A DNA stretch of 64,000 nt from an uncultured Cellvibrionales bacterium (GTDB lineage Bacteria > Pseudomonadota > Gammaproteobacteria > Pseudomonadales > Dasaniaceae), in NCBI GenBank assembly GCA_913019905.1, contig CAJVZD010000004.1, positions 62,001-126,000 of the forward strand, in the 5' to 3' direction. This document shows, piece after piece, positions 1-8,961 of the stretch (position 1 is its first letter; each line of letters begins with the position of its first letter). The notes under the pieces are model-generated. The model was given only the letters and a program-made list of their open reading frames with translations, was not told where the DNA came from and did no database searches. Both the position numbers and the translations under genes were made by a program.

Positions 1-879
1 TGTTTCGTCCCCTTTTAGCAGCCCCTGAAAACCCTCAAACTTTTCACAAATGAACGCTCTAAAAAGCTGCATGCGTTTGTGATTTCGTAAATCTTTATGA
101 CTCAGTAGCCAAATGTCAGCGCGGAGTTTGGAAGAACTCAATCGCACTAGGTCAGGACATGGATCACCCATAAAACAAGGTAAAGTTGCCAATCCACGCC
201 CCGCTATTGCCACCTCCATTTGCGCGTTGATATCTGGCACGATCAGTGAACTCTCAATCGGTAGCGGACTTTCATATGGCCGCGCCAAAGTGTAGTCAAA
301 AACCGATGCTTCACCGGGGCGGATCCACTGATGAGCAGCCTCACCTTTTGCCGCCAAATAGCTGTCCAGATAATATTGAGATGCATAGACAGCTTGATGA
401 AATGAGCCCAGACAACGCCCGATAAAATGTTCATCGGGATTACTGGTCAGGCGAATGGCAACATCCGCTTCTTTTGCATTTAAATCAAGTTTTTCGAAAC
501 CGGTAATGATTTCCAATGTAATTTCAGGCCACTTTTTTTGAAATTCAACCAGCATAGGCATAATCAAGTGGTTTAGAAGTATACCCGGTAACGTGAGAAC
601 GATACGGCCTTTCACCAACTGATCACGACCAAACAGTCGCACTTTCAGCTGATCAAACTCACTGCTTACAATTTTTGCCGTATCGACCATTTCTTCACCG
701 GACGGTGTTAATGTTAGGCCCGTTGTCGATCGATTAAACAACTGCACACCAAGATTTTCTTCCAGAGATTCAATTCGCCTCGACAGCGTTGAATGCCCAA
801 GATTAAGCTTGATCGCCGTCCGGCGAAATGAGCCCTCTTCGGCGATCGCCAAAAATAATCTCGCATCATCCCAATTCAC
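1..879 (-). CDS. LysR family transcriptional regulator, 3' end beyond window
   Basis: A reading frame of 293 codons runs without a stop off the left edge. The start is GTG at 879, preceded by an AAGGT-like ribosome site; the first residues (VNWDDARLFLAIAEEGSFRRTA) form the typical LysR winged helix-turn-helix, with the recognition helix around residues 28-45 (LGHSTLSRRIESLEE). The rest resembles a LysR substrate-binding domain, including an ADVAIRL segment near residue 140. LysR proteins are about 300 residues, so only a few codons are missing. It acts as a cytoplasmic DNA-binding regulator; its target is unknown. The neighbour on the right is a divergent histidine kinase gene, about 330 bases away. 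Confidence 0.85.
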   Translation of the reverse strand, partial: MNWDDARLFLAIAEEGSFRRTAIKLNLGHSTLSRRIESLEENLGVQLFNRSTTGLTLTPSGEEMVDTAKIVSSEFDQLKVRLFGRDQLVKGRIVLTLPGILLNHLIMPMLVEFQKKWPEITLEIITGFEKLDLNAKEADVAIRLTSNPDEHFIGRCLGSFHQAVYASQYYLDSYLAAKGEAAHQWIRPGEASVFDYTLARPYESPLPIESSLIVPDINAQMEVAIAGRGLATLPCFMGDPCPDLVRLSSSKLRADIWLLSHKDLRNHKRMQLFRAFICEKFEGFQGLLKGDET

Positions 880-1211
880 ATAACTTACCTTTTTCAAAAG
901 ATTGACTAGCCGATAAATCCGCTGACATGTTGGTACTTTTTATCACTAAACGTACTTTTTCAAAACCCATTCCCCACAAACTCGAAAACGGCCTGTCGAA
1001 CATTTTCTGTGCAAGCACAACATGCCGGTTGATCGCCCGCACAAGGAAGATGTAAACGCTCTCAAACGTACGAACGAAGCAGTAACTAGTTATGTCAAGG
1101 GAGAAATAGATGCCCAGCTAGCTGGCCAATATCGATTCACTGGCCCTCTATGACAGGACTCTAATATTGAGTTATTATTGCAGACACAGATAACAACTTC
1201 GAGGTTAAACG
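880..1211. other. Divergent intergenic region, LysR / histidine kinase
   Basis: This stretch separates the start codons of two divergent genes and must hold both promoters. No convincing open frame, hairpin terminator or repeat was seen; short frames around 1020-1160 stop quickly. Confidence 0.4.
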
Positions 1212-3566
1212 TTGATTTCTTTTTTTCGGTACCTTGTTTCTATTGTGGCTCTAACAAGCGTGGCCGGATTGGCGTATTGTCTACCGGCGACCGTGCAACT
1301 TAACTCAGAGAATATCGCTGAAGATCTTTTATCATCAGTCGTTTATCTGGAGGATGGGGAAGAAAAACTAGACGCAATCACTATCAATAAAAAATTTAAC
1401 AGCTACGACTGGCAAGCATTCCCCAAAAAAACCTTCAAGCTGGGTTCTGGGCTTAAAACCCGCTGGCTATCCACAACGATTTTATCTCCTAACCAGGCAC
1501 AGGACTGGATTGCATCTGTCGAATATTTCATATTGCCTGTCATTAACGTGTGGGTTTTTGATGGAGATGAAATTGTCTCTCAACACAACATGGGGTCACA
1601 GCTGCCTTTCAGCCAGCATCCAATTCAAACCTCCGATTACGCTATTTCGATGCATCTCGAAGCCAATAAAGAATACCGCCTTATTTACCAAGTTATTTCA
1701 TCGGGGTCTTTCGATTTCGCACTGACCATCGATACGGTACCGCACAGCATCTCCAGCCGGGCACAACAGCACCTCAAGTTTGGTTTGTATTACGGTATCG
1801 CCATTGTGATGCTGATGTATAATTTGTTGCTGTATTCTTATAACAGGGAATGGTCTTATTTAGTTTATGGGTGCATTGTTGCATCGCTAATCGCTACCTT
1901 AGTCACCATTGACGGTTTAGGCTTTCAATATCTTTGGCCAAATCGACCGGAAATTAATTATTATGCCGTTACTTTGGCATCGAGTCTGGCGCAGGTATTC
2001 ACGACGGTCTTCGCCATTTTATTTATGGGAATTCATCGTCTCTACAAAAAACTGTACGGCGCGTTAATAGCTGTCATTTTCTTAGATTTGAGTTCCGTCA
2101 TCGGAACATTTGTACTGGAAGGTTACACGTCGTATATATGGGGCTTGGTTACCCATCAAATTACCGTACCCGTTGTGCTCTTCGCAGGAGCCTATATGTG
2201 GTATCGAGGACAAGTCTATGCGCGCCTTTTTACCCTCGCGTGGATCATGTTATCCTCAAGTACCGTTGTGATGGTGCTGATCGGATTAAGCGTCATTTCA
2301 TGGCAATTTGACGACGCCATGGAAGCCTATCGTTTTACTAGCCTCGCTGCGATGGCGTTATTGGCCCTAGGCCTGACCAAACGAATTCAATTTCTAGCCC
2401 AAGAAGAAGAAAGAGCACGGCTAGAAAGTGAAGGAAAATCGCAATTTATAGCCCAGGTCAGTCACGAGCTTCGCACGCCGATGAACGGTGTTCTCGGCAT
2501 GTCAGCATTGCTCCGGGACCATTTGATTGAACCAAAGGCAATCCACTATAACAATGTCATTTACCAATGTGGATTGGCTTTGTTAGGTATTATCAATGAC
2601 GTACTGGACGCTGCAAAGATTGACGCTGACAAGCTGGAAACCGAGAATATCCCGCTCAATTTACAAGACCTGTGTGAGCAATCTCTTTGTGTGATTGAGC
2701 CACAAGCGATGGTCAAGTCTTTAGTTCTAAAACTCAACATCGATGAAAAAATCCCCCATAGTGTGCTGGGGGACCCCAACCGGATAAGACAGATATTACT
2801 TAACTTTCTCTCCAATGCAGAAAAATTTACCGACAGCGGCTCTATCACCTTAAGCGCGGTTCCAGTCGATCATAATGTCATCCGCATTGCTGTGACCGAC
2901 ACGGGCCCAGGCATTCCGACCGAAGAACAAGGCGACTTGTTTGTACCCTATACCCAACACGAATCCAACCCGATAAAAGGTAAGGGTACGGGTTTAGGGC
3001 TTTTTATCTGCAAAAAAATTACAGAGATAATGGACGGTTCCATTGGCGTTACGAGTCGGGACGGTGAAGGGGCGACTTTCTGGATAGAACTCCCGCTCAT
3101 TGAAACCGCTGACGCCCCAATCCCTCTGATGGGTCAAGTAGAGGAAATTATTCCCTTCGATAGCGAAACCGAAAAACCGCTAACTATTCTGGTAGCTGAA
3201 GATAACGCAACAAACCAAATGGTTATCGAGAAAGTCGTCGAAAAGATGGGCCATAGTGTTCGAATTGTTAACAATGGCGAAGAGGCGCTCAACGTTATTA
3301 TGGATAACCCTGATATCTTTGACTTAGTCCTAATGGACTGTGAAATGCCGATTATGAACGGCTATACCGCGACGGTTAAAATTCGTGAATATGAAGAAAG
3401 TAACAATCTCAAACCCATTCCGATTGTTGCACTTACCGCAAATGCTATGCAGGAGGCCCGTGACAAATCTTCCCATGCGGGTATGAACGAATTAATCACC
3501 AAACCCATTCGATTTTTGTCTTTGCAAGAAGCCCTGCACCGAAATACCCGCCTGCAACCAGATTAA
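1212..3566 (+). CDS. Hybrid sensor histidine kinase, 7TMR-DISM sensor with receiver domain
   Basis: Inner-membrane sensor kinase of 784 residues. An N-terminal signal/anchor segment is followed by a periplasmic 7TMR-DISM extracellular domain (about 40-175), seven membrane segments (about 190-390), a HisKA domain with the phosphoacceptor His418 in SHELRTPMNG, a HATPase_c domain (DTGPGIP and KGTGLGLFICKK boxes), and a C-terminal receiver domain with phosphoacceptor Asp709 in LVLMDCEMP. The start is taken as TTG at 1212, with GAGG seven bases upstream; no better ATG exists near the signal segment. No HPt domain is present, so the relay must continue to a separate protein. The 7TMR-DISM family is thought to bind carbohydrates or other small ligands; the ligand here is unknown. 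No partner regulator is encoded beside it. Confidence 0.9.
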   Translation: MISFFRYLVSIVALTSVAGLAYCLPATVQLNSENIAEDLLSSVVYLEDGEEKLDAITINKKFNSYDWQAFPKKTFKLGSGLKTRWLSTTILSPNQAQDWIASVEYFILPVINVWVFDGDEIVSQHNMGSQLPFSQHPIQTSDYAISMHLEANKEYRLIYQVISSGSFDFALTIDTVPHSISSRAQQHLKFGLYYGIAIVMLMYNLLLYSYNREWSYLVYGCIVASLIATLVTIDGLGFQYLWPNRPEINYYAVTLASSLAQVFTTVFAILFMGIHRLYKKLYGALIAVIFLDLSSVIGTFVLEGYTSYIWGLVTHQITVPVVLFAGAYMWYRGQVYARLFTLAWIMLSSSTVVMVLIGLSVISWQFDDAMEAYRFTSLAAMALLALGLTKRIQFLAQEEERARLESEGKSQFIAQVSHELRTPMNGVLGMSALLRDHLIEPKAIHYNNVIYQCGLALLGIINDVLDAAKIDADKLETENIPLNLQDLCEQSLCVIEPQAMVKSLVLKLNIDEKIPHSVLGDPNRIRQILLNFLSNAEKFTDSGSITLSAVPVDHNVIRIAVTDTGPGIPTEEQGDLFVPYTQHESNPIKGKGTGLGLFICKKITEIMDGSIGVTSRDGEGATFWIELPLIETADAPIPLMGQVEEIIPFDSETEKPLTILVAEDNATNQMVIEKVVEKMGHSVRIVNNGEEALNVIMDNPDIFDLVLMDCEMPIMNGYTATVKIREYEESNNLKPIPIVALTANAMQEARDKSSHAGMNELITKPIRFLSLQEALHRNTRLQPD

Positions 3567-3612
3567 AGGCAAACAACGTTCAGAAAGAATTTAGCATGAA
3601 GTCATAATCCAG

Positions 3613-4941
3613 TTAAATAATAATCCTGGACCAGTCTCCACGTCGCCAAAAAAAGCTAAATATTAAGACATGGCCCGCGCGATAGGCAAACTGATGCAGC
3701 ATCCAAATACCTATTAATCCAAAACCGAAGACAGGCCCCATTAAATACGCCCCCGGAACAAGAAGGCACCACTGTGTTATCAGATTGACCCAAGTCACCT
3801 TCTTTACATCGCCCGCGCCGTTAAGCATAGTCGCCAACATATAACCGACCCCGTTAAAGCAGATCATAATACCTAAAATTCGGGTGGGCCAAATTGCCAA
3901 CTCCCGCGTTGTCGCATCGTGAATCCACAGCGACAATAGCTGCTCGGGAAACATCCAAAAAGGGGTGCCCAGAATAAACATACCGACAACACCAATCTTG
4001 ATGACATCCCATGCCCACTCTGCTGCTTCCGAAACGTTCTTTTCACCTAAAGACCGACCTACCAAGGTCGCTCCTGCAGCGCCCAAACCCCACGCGGGTA
4101 AACCGACCAAATTAATGAAATTAATCAGTACGCTGTAACAGGCCAACTCCATCGTCCCGACCATGCCGACGATGCTATAGGTTGTCGTGAGCGCCAACGT
4201 ATCCAGTAATTGTTGCAGCCCCGCGGGAATTGCTAAGCGCAACATCTTTTTGACTTCCGCAAAGTCAGGCAAAGCTTGCAAAAAGTTATAGGGCCCTCCG
4301 TGTAAAAAACCTAAACGCAAAAATAATACAGTGCCGACAACTGAGGACAGCGCCGTTGCAAAACCAGCGCCCTCTGCTCCCATTTCAGGCGCGCCAAACT
4401 TCCCGAAAATAAAGACGTAATTGAGAAATACGTTGGTGATATGCATCGTAATGAGTGAAGGCAAGTAAATACGCGAGAGTCCAACTCCATTCCAAAAACC
4501 GGTATTTGCCGCTATAAAACCAACAAATACAGCTTGCAATATTAACCACCGGATATAATCAACACCGATACTAATAACCTCGGGATCACTGTTGATTAGC
4601 GGAAAAATATGGGGAATTAGAAAGTACAGAATTCCAGACAAAATCGGAGCCGATATCCCAATAGAAATAAGAGCCGCACTTAACGAAGCACCACAGGCTT
4701 CAGGGAGACTTTCTCCCATCCTTCTGGATACAAAAGCCTGTACGGCGATAGAAAAACCGTAGAAAAGCCCCAAGTAAATGAATGAAGCAAAAGTAGAGAA
4801 CCCGACTGCGCCCAAAGCAGCGTTACCTAAGGTACTCACCATGGCCGAATCAACCAAACCCAGTACGACACCCGAAACCATTCCCCCCATGATAGGAAGA
4901 CCGATAAAAGAAATTCGACGCACTCTTGCAAGCGTAATCAT
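3613..4941 (-). CDS. MATE family efflux transporter
   Basis: A 442-residue integral membrane protein with about twelve hydrophobic segments in two related halves, the usual size of multidrug and toxin extrusion (MATE) proteins. The N-terminal LPIMGGMVSGVVLGLVDSAM region and the GLPAWGLGAAGATLVGRSLGE segment in the second half are typical MATE sequences. Such proteins export cationic drugs or metabolites in exchange for sodium or protons across the inner membrane. It is convergent with the histidine kinase upstream (46 bases apart) and appears to be a single-gene unit. The natural substrate cannot be inferred. Confidence 0.9.
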   Translation of the reverse strand: MITLARVRRISFIGLPIMGGMVSGVVLGLVDSAMVSTLGNAALGAVGFSTFASFIYLGLFYGFSIAVQAFVSRRMGESLPEACGASLSAALISIGISAPILSGILYFLIPHIFPLINSDPEVISIGVDYIRWLILQAVFVGFIAANTGFWNGVGLSRIYLPSLITMHITNVFLNYVFIFGKFGAPEMGAEGAGFATALSSVVGTVLFLRLGFLHGGPYNFLQALPDFAEVKKMLRLAIPAGLQQLLDTLALTTTYSIVGMVGTMELACYSVLINFINLVGLPAWGLGAAGATLVGRSLGEKNVSEAAEWAWDVIKIGVVGMFILGTPFWMFPEQLLSLWIHDATTRELAIWPTRILGIMICFNGVGYMLATMLNGAGDVKKVTWVNLITQWCLLVPGAYLMGPVFGFGLIGIWMLHQFAYRAGHVLIFSFFWRRGDWSRIII

Positions 4942-5196
4942 TGCGGACTCTGTTGGACAGGAATCAAACGGATTTTCGGACTTGAACCAAAGGCGATAGC
5001 AAAGCCATCATAACGCACTTATAAAGGAGTGAGTCGATCACCGCTCAGCAGATAGGAAAGACTGGGCACTTCACTCAATCAGCTGGCGTTTTCTTATCAT
5101 AACCCCCGTATCGTAAAGTACGGATCATAAACCAAAGCGACCGGTGTTTCTTCTATTCGTCAATTACGATAATGTTAGTTTGATTAACGCTCACCA

Positions 5197-5808
5197 TTAC
5201 TCGTCGGGCATCATCTCGGAAAGAAGCGATTCCAACAGCTCTCGATCGGCCGGATTTCCAAAACTCCCCATTTTCCACAAAGTCGCAAAACCGTGAACTT
5301 GGGACCAAAGAGAAATGACCTTAGATTGAATCTGTTTCTTATTCGCCGGAACATCTCGATCCATTTCTCGAACGCAGTCTTCGAGTACCTGCTTTGTCAA
5401 AAAACCCGCTCGAATGAATTCGGGATCATCACAGTTAATCAAATCAAATTGGAACATAACAGTAAAATACGCAGGTTGATCGATCGCAAACTTTACGTAC
5501 GCCTTTCCAGCAGCGACCAGACGGCTCATGGCCGATACTTTCTCAACCTGACTTTTCCGCAGAGCGACAGCGAGTAAATCATGCCCCTCGGTAGCGACGG
5601 CAGTGAGCAATCCGACTTTGTCACCGAAATGATGGGCAGGCGCCCCGTGGGAAACGCCGGCAACCCTTGCGACTTCGCGCAAACTCAATGATGCAGGGCC
5701 ATTTTCCCGCAATAGAGAAACCGCCGCCTGAATTAAGCTCGCCGCAAGATCACCGTGATGATAATTCTGCTTTGTCATTTTTTTTGTAGTCATTAGTAAA
5801 TTATGCAT
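5197..5808 (-). CDS. TetR/AcrR family regulator, divergent to a carotenoid oxygenase
   Basis: TetR-type repressor of about 200 residues. The N-terminal helix-turn-helix is clear (SLREVARVAGVSHGAPAHHF), following the YHHGDL motif seen in one TetR subgroup; the C-terminal half is a ligand-binding WHG-like domain. ATG codons at 5808, 5793 and 5778 are all possible; none has a good ribosome site. ATG 5778 would best match family N-termini and leave a more normal leader. It is transcribed away from the carotenoid oxygenase gene, and the 140-base gap contains several CTAGA half-sites, so it most likely represses that gene and itself. Confidence 0.88.
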   Translation of the reverse strand: MHNLLMTTKKMTKQNYHHGDLAASLIQAAVSLLRENGPASLSLREVARVAGVSHGAPAHHFGDKVGLLTAVATEGHDLLAVALRKSQVEKVSAMSRLVAAGKAYVKFAIDQPAYFTVMFQFDLINCDDPEFIRAGFLTKQVLEDCVREMDRDVPANKKQIQSKVISLWSQVHGFATLWKMGSFGNPADRELLESLLSEMMPDE

Positions 5809-5815
5809 AAAAATC

Positions 5816-5844
5816 TTGACAGTGTCTAGATTGTGAGTGTAAAT
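5816..5844 (+). promoter_or_regulatory. Candidate sigma-70 promoter of the carotenoid oxygenase gene
   Basis: TTGACA at 5816-5821 and GTAAAT at 5839-5844 with a 17-base spacer. Transcription would begin near 5851, which puts ATG 5866 almost at the transcript end and favours the downstream start at 5953. The first operator half-site lies inside the spacer. Confidence 0.4.
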
Positions 5845-5876
5845 TGATCTACATCAATCTAGACAATGACTAGATT
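5824..5876. promoter_or_regulatory. Candidate TetR operator cluster with three CTAGA half-sites
   Basis: GTCTAGATTG at 5824-5833 is the exact inverse of CAATCTAGAC at 5855-5864, 21 bases apart. A second inverted pair, AATCTAG (5856-5862) and CTAGATT (5870-5876), shares the middle half-site. The cluster overlaps the candidate promoter in a divergent TetR/target gap, the classic place for a TetR operator. Binding by the 5197-5808 regulator is inferred from position. Confidence 0.55.
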
Positions 5877-5952
5877 TGACTTCTTACTTGTCTTGCCTGC
5901 TCAAAGCCCAAGAATAGCAAGCAGACTTAATACTCCCCAGGAGAGGATTAAT

Positions 5953-7314
5953 ATGTCAGCTCAATTGAACGATTTAGTGAATAACAAAGCATTAAGCCCG
6001 GAAGACAACCCCGTCCTCAATGGCAATTTTGGCCCGGTCAGTGAAGAACAGACCCTACACGCACTGGAAGTCATCGGCCAAATACCCGAAGCACTCAGTG
6101 GGACTCTGCTGCGCGACGGACCCAATCCGGTTGACCCTCAACCCAATCACCACTGGTTCGTGGGTGATGGCATGTTACACGCAATTAAGTTTTCCAATGG
6201 AAAGGCCGTGGATTACCGCAATCGCTGGGTAAGGACCGAAGCGTTAGAGGAAAAAAATGGGCTGAAAGCCTCTCCCAATGCAGCTACGCCATTAATGGTT
6301 CAAGGGTCCGGTAACGTCAATGTGGTTTATCATGGCGGTCGAGTGTTGGCCTTGTCCGAAATAGGCTATCCCTACGAAATGGACCTGACACTGGATACCA
6401 AACGCCAATTCGATTACGAAGGCGCACTGGTAGGAAGCATGACAGCCCATCCGAAAATCGACGGTAAAACAGGAGAAATGTTGTTTTTTGGCTATGATAT
6501 GATCGCGCCTTTCCTTCGTTACCACGCCACGGACAAAAGCGGCGACTTAAAAAAATCGATCGAAATAGAACTACCCGCTGGAGTAATGATGCATGATTTT
6601 GGCGCAACTGCCACTCGCGTTATATTTATGGATCTTCCCGTTGTTAGTGACTTTCAAGTATTGGAAGATGGTTTCCCCATGCCTTTTCAGTGGAACGACC
6701 AGCATCAGGCCCGCCTGGGTGTCATGGATCGCGATTCCACCACCGATACCGTAAAGTGGATTGACATCGACCCTTGCTACGTTTTTCACCCACTGAACAG
6801 CTACGACGACGGTGACAAAATCATCATGGACGTTGTCCGTTACAACAAGGTATTCACAACGCCAAAAGATTCAAGCTATGCGAGAGGTGCGCAGTTAGTG
6901 CGCTGGACAATCGATGTTGAGGGCGGATCAGTCGCAAGTCGAATACTGAGTGATAAAGATCAGGAGTTTCCGCGCGTCAATCCTCGCTTTGAATGTCATC
7001 CACACCGCTTCGGCTACACACTGGAAATCGACAACAAAAAGGGATTTGGCGGCTTGTTTAAACATGATGTTCTGAACGGCACCACACAGTACCACGCGGT
7101 GCCTGATGACTGTGCAGCTGGCGAGCCCATTTTTGTGCCCACCGGTGACGCAGAGGACGAAGGTTACATTCTCAGTGTTGTCTACAATGAAACAGCTAAC
7201 GTCAGTGAGGTACGGATAATAGACGCGCAAAACTTTGAAGCGGAACCCGTTGCCATTGTTAAACTCAACACTCGTGTACCGTTCGGCTTCCATGGCAATT
7301 TCGTTCCCGCCTAA
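5953..7314 (+). CDS. Carotenoid oxygenase (RPE65/CCD family)
   Basis: A 453-residue non-haem iron dioxygenase of the carotenoid cleavage / RPE65 / lignostilbene dioxygenase family, cytoplasmic. The four iron-binding histidines are visible in their usual contexts: TAHPKIDG, MMHDFGATATR, FHPLNSYDDG and the C-terminal FGFHGNFVP. The N-terminal LRDGPNPVDP motif is also typical. Such enzymes cleave a C=C bond of carotenoids or stilbenes with O2; which substrate is used is not decidable here. I take ATG 5953, with AGGAGAGG just upstream, over ATG 5866, which sits inside the operator cluster and would add 29 residues unlike the family N-terminus. The divergent TetR gene suggests induction by the substrate or a related compound. 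Confidence 0.92.
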   Translation: MSAQLNDLVNNKALSPEDNPVLNGNFGPVSEEQTLHALEVIGQIPEALSGTLLRDGPNPVDPQPNHHWFVGDGMLHAIKFSNGKAVDYRNRWVRTEALEEKNGLKASPNAATPLMVQGSGNVNVVYHGGRVLALSEIGYPYEMDLTLDTKRQFDYEGALVGSMTAHPKIDGKTGEMLFFGYDMIAPFLRYHATDKSGDLKKSIEIELPAGVMMHDFGATATRVIFMDLPVVSDFQVLEDGFPMPFQWNDQHQARLGVMDRDSTTDTVKWIDIDPCYVFHPLNSYDDGDKIIMDVVRYNKVFTTPKDSSYARGAQLVRWTIDVEGGSVASRILSDKDQEFPRVNPRFECHPHRFGYTLEIDNKKGFGGLFKHDVLNGTTQYHAVPDDCAAGEPIFVPTGDAEDEGYILSVVYNETANVSEVRIIDAQNFEAEPVAIVKLNTRVPFGFHGNFVPA

Positions 7315-7542
7315 GCCATTTTAAGCCAGGAAAAATACTTGTGCCGAGATAATTCATTCCCGCCGCCGATGTAAATCGACCGGCAGGGATGAATCTTTAG
7401 CATCAAGTGTCGTTCTCGTATCCCTTGAAAGAGATCTTAATTTCTTATCGATGGCCACTGCAAGCTGCGCGGCAATCATTTACTTCCTCAAAAATGCCTG
7501 AAGTCGGCCAACGGCCCCGGCCGCAGTCAGGACTGAATTAGA

Positions 7543-7956
7543 CTACCGCAACTGTCGTTCCGATTCATCGATGGCTAACTCATTGATACTGGCATCTCGC
7601 GTGTGCATAAGACCCTGCTCGTCAAAATCCCAGTGCTCGTTACCGAAGGCCCGAAACCATTGGCCACTATCGTCGTGGTACTCGTACTGAAAATGAACCG
7701 CAATGCGGCTCCCGGAAAACGTGAACAATTCTTTTTTTAGTTTGTAATCTAACTCTCTACTCCATTTTCGAGTTAAGAGTTGCTCAATGTTTTCACGCCC
7801 CTGAACAAACTCATTGCGATTGCGCCAACTGGAATCTTTCGTGTAAGCGAGGGCAATTTTTTGGGGATCTCGGCCATTCCATAAGTTTTCAGCTAACTGA
7901 ACTTTTTGTTGAGCTGTCTCAAGGTTAAAAGGCGGTATTAGCGGTGCTGTCATCAT
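7543..7956 (-). CDS. DUF1348 (NTF2-like superfamily) protein
   Basis: A 137-residue cytoplasmic protein matching the DUF1348 family: PPF near the N-terminus, LWNGRDPQKIALAYT, SSWRNRNEFVQGRENI and FQYEYHDDSGQWFRAFGNEHW. The family has the SnoaL/NTF2 cone fold; function is unknown, possibly an isomerase or hydrolase pocket. ATG 7956 and ATG 7953 both follow an AGGAG site; the longer frame back to 8019 would start inside the palindromic operator and is rejected. It is divergent from a TetR gene, with a 24-bp palindrome between, so it is probably repressed by that TetR. Confidence 0.85.
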   Translation of the reverse strand: MMTAPLIPPFNLETAQQKVQLAENLWNGRDPQKIALAYTKDSSWRNRNEFVQGRENIEQLLTRKWSRELDYKLKKELFTFSGSRIAVHFQYEYHDDSGQWFRAFGNEHWDFDEQGLMHTRDASINELAIDESERQLR

Positions 7957-8018
7957 TATGCTCCTGTCAGAAGGAAGAACTGAAAAAAATAGTAAACCGA
8001 TCAGTATACTTTCAGACA

Positions 8019-8042
8019 AAGATAAACAGATCTGTTTATCTT
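8019..8042. promoter_or_regulatory. 24-bp perfect palindrome, candidate TetR operator
   Basis: The 24 bases read identically on both strands, with core AAACAGATCTGTTT. It lies between the divergent DUF1348 and TetR genes, at about the -35 position of a DUF1348 promoter whose -10 would be TATACT on the minus strand (8003-8008). Size, symmetry and location fit a TetR-family operator; binding is inferred. Confidence 0.65.
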
Positions 8043-8216
8043 GTCAACAAATTTCCTCGCTAACATATATTGACCTTGAGCCACTATCGACCTTAACCTG
8101 GCCATTTACCTGCACGATTGCAGCCCATGATTGAGCAACCCCATACTAAGAAAACGCAAATTGCAGCGATTTATGATAGACTAATCTGTATACACCAAAT
8201 AATCGATGGAGCCAGT

Positions 8217-8783
8217 ATGCCTGCATTATCGAAAAGAGAGCAGCTAGTGACAGAAGCACTAAAACTCTTTTACCAATACGGATTTAATGCCACCGGCGTC
8301 GACAAAATAATTGCCGAGGCCGGCATATCGAAGAAAACGCTCTATAATCATTTCAAATCGAAAGACGAGCTTATTCTCGCCACGCTGAGAAAACGCGATG
8401 AGCTGTTCAGAAACAAGCTGATGAGAGGAACAGAACGGTTTGGCCGAACACCTCGAGATAGACTTTTAACTATTTTCGATGTATTGGAGGAATGGTTTCA
8501 TGAAAATGACTTTTCAGGTTGCATGTTTATCAATGCCTCTGCCGAATTTGCAGCGCCAGATAACCCCCACCACATCATCAGTGCAGAGCATAAACGTCTG
8601 GTTCGCAGCTTTATTCAGGATATTGCTACGCAAGCGAAAGCCCAAAACCCGGAAGAATTGTCGAAACAATTAAATCTGTTGATTGAAGGTGCCATTGTCG
8701 ATGCCCATGTGAGCGGTGACAAAAAAGCGGCCGCGCGAGCAAAAAAAATGGCGGAAGTTTTTGTCGACATGGCCATCGCCTGA
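8217..8783 (+). CDS. TetR/AcrR family regulator, divergent to DUF1348
   Basis: A 188-residue TetR repressor. The DNA-binding domain is clear: KREQLVTEALKLFYQYGFNA, then the helix-turn-helix GVDKIIAEAGISKKTLYNHF followed by KSKDELI. The C-terminal domain contains the FSGCMFINASAEF segment common in this subgroup. ATG 8217, with GGAG five bases upstream, gives the standard N-terminus MPALSKREQL; a frame extending back to 8118 would add 33 unrelated residues. The likely target is the 24-bp palindrome upstream, controlling DUF1348 and perhaps this gene. Confidence 0.9.
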   Translation: MPALSKREQLVTEALKLFYQYGFNATGVDKIIAEAGISKKTLYNHFKSKDELILATLRKRDELFRNKLMRGTERFGRTPRDRLLTIFDVLEEWFHENDFSGCMFINASAEFAAPDNPHHIISAEHKRLVRSFIQDIATQAKAQNPEELSKQLNLLIEGAIVDAHVSGDKKAAARAKKMAEVFVDMAIA

Positions 8784-8961
8784 CCCATTTATACATTGAG
8801 CTATTCGCAGCAAAGGGCTGTAAAATCTATCATTCCGCCTCGACCCGACTATCCCAAAATGGCCAAAGAAGTTCCGGGCAAGAACAAATCTGAATCATAA
8901 CCGGTTTAGACGCTCAGACTGCAGACCGGGCCTTCCAAACCGATATCACCCTTGTGTAGTA

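Noticed and set aside
5866-5952. Upstream ATG extending the carotenoid oxygenase by 29 residues
   Set aside because: It lies in the operator/promoter region, the extension does not resemble family N-termini, and ATG 5953 has a strong ribosome site.
7957-8019. Upstream start extending the DUF1348 protein by 21 residues
   Set aside because: The extension begins inside the 24-bp palindrome and overlaps the candidate -10; ATG 7956/7953 follow AGGAG.
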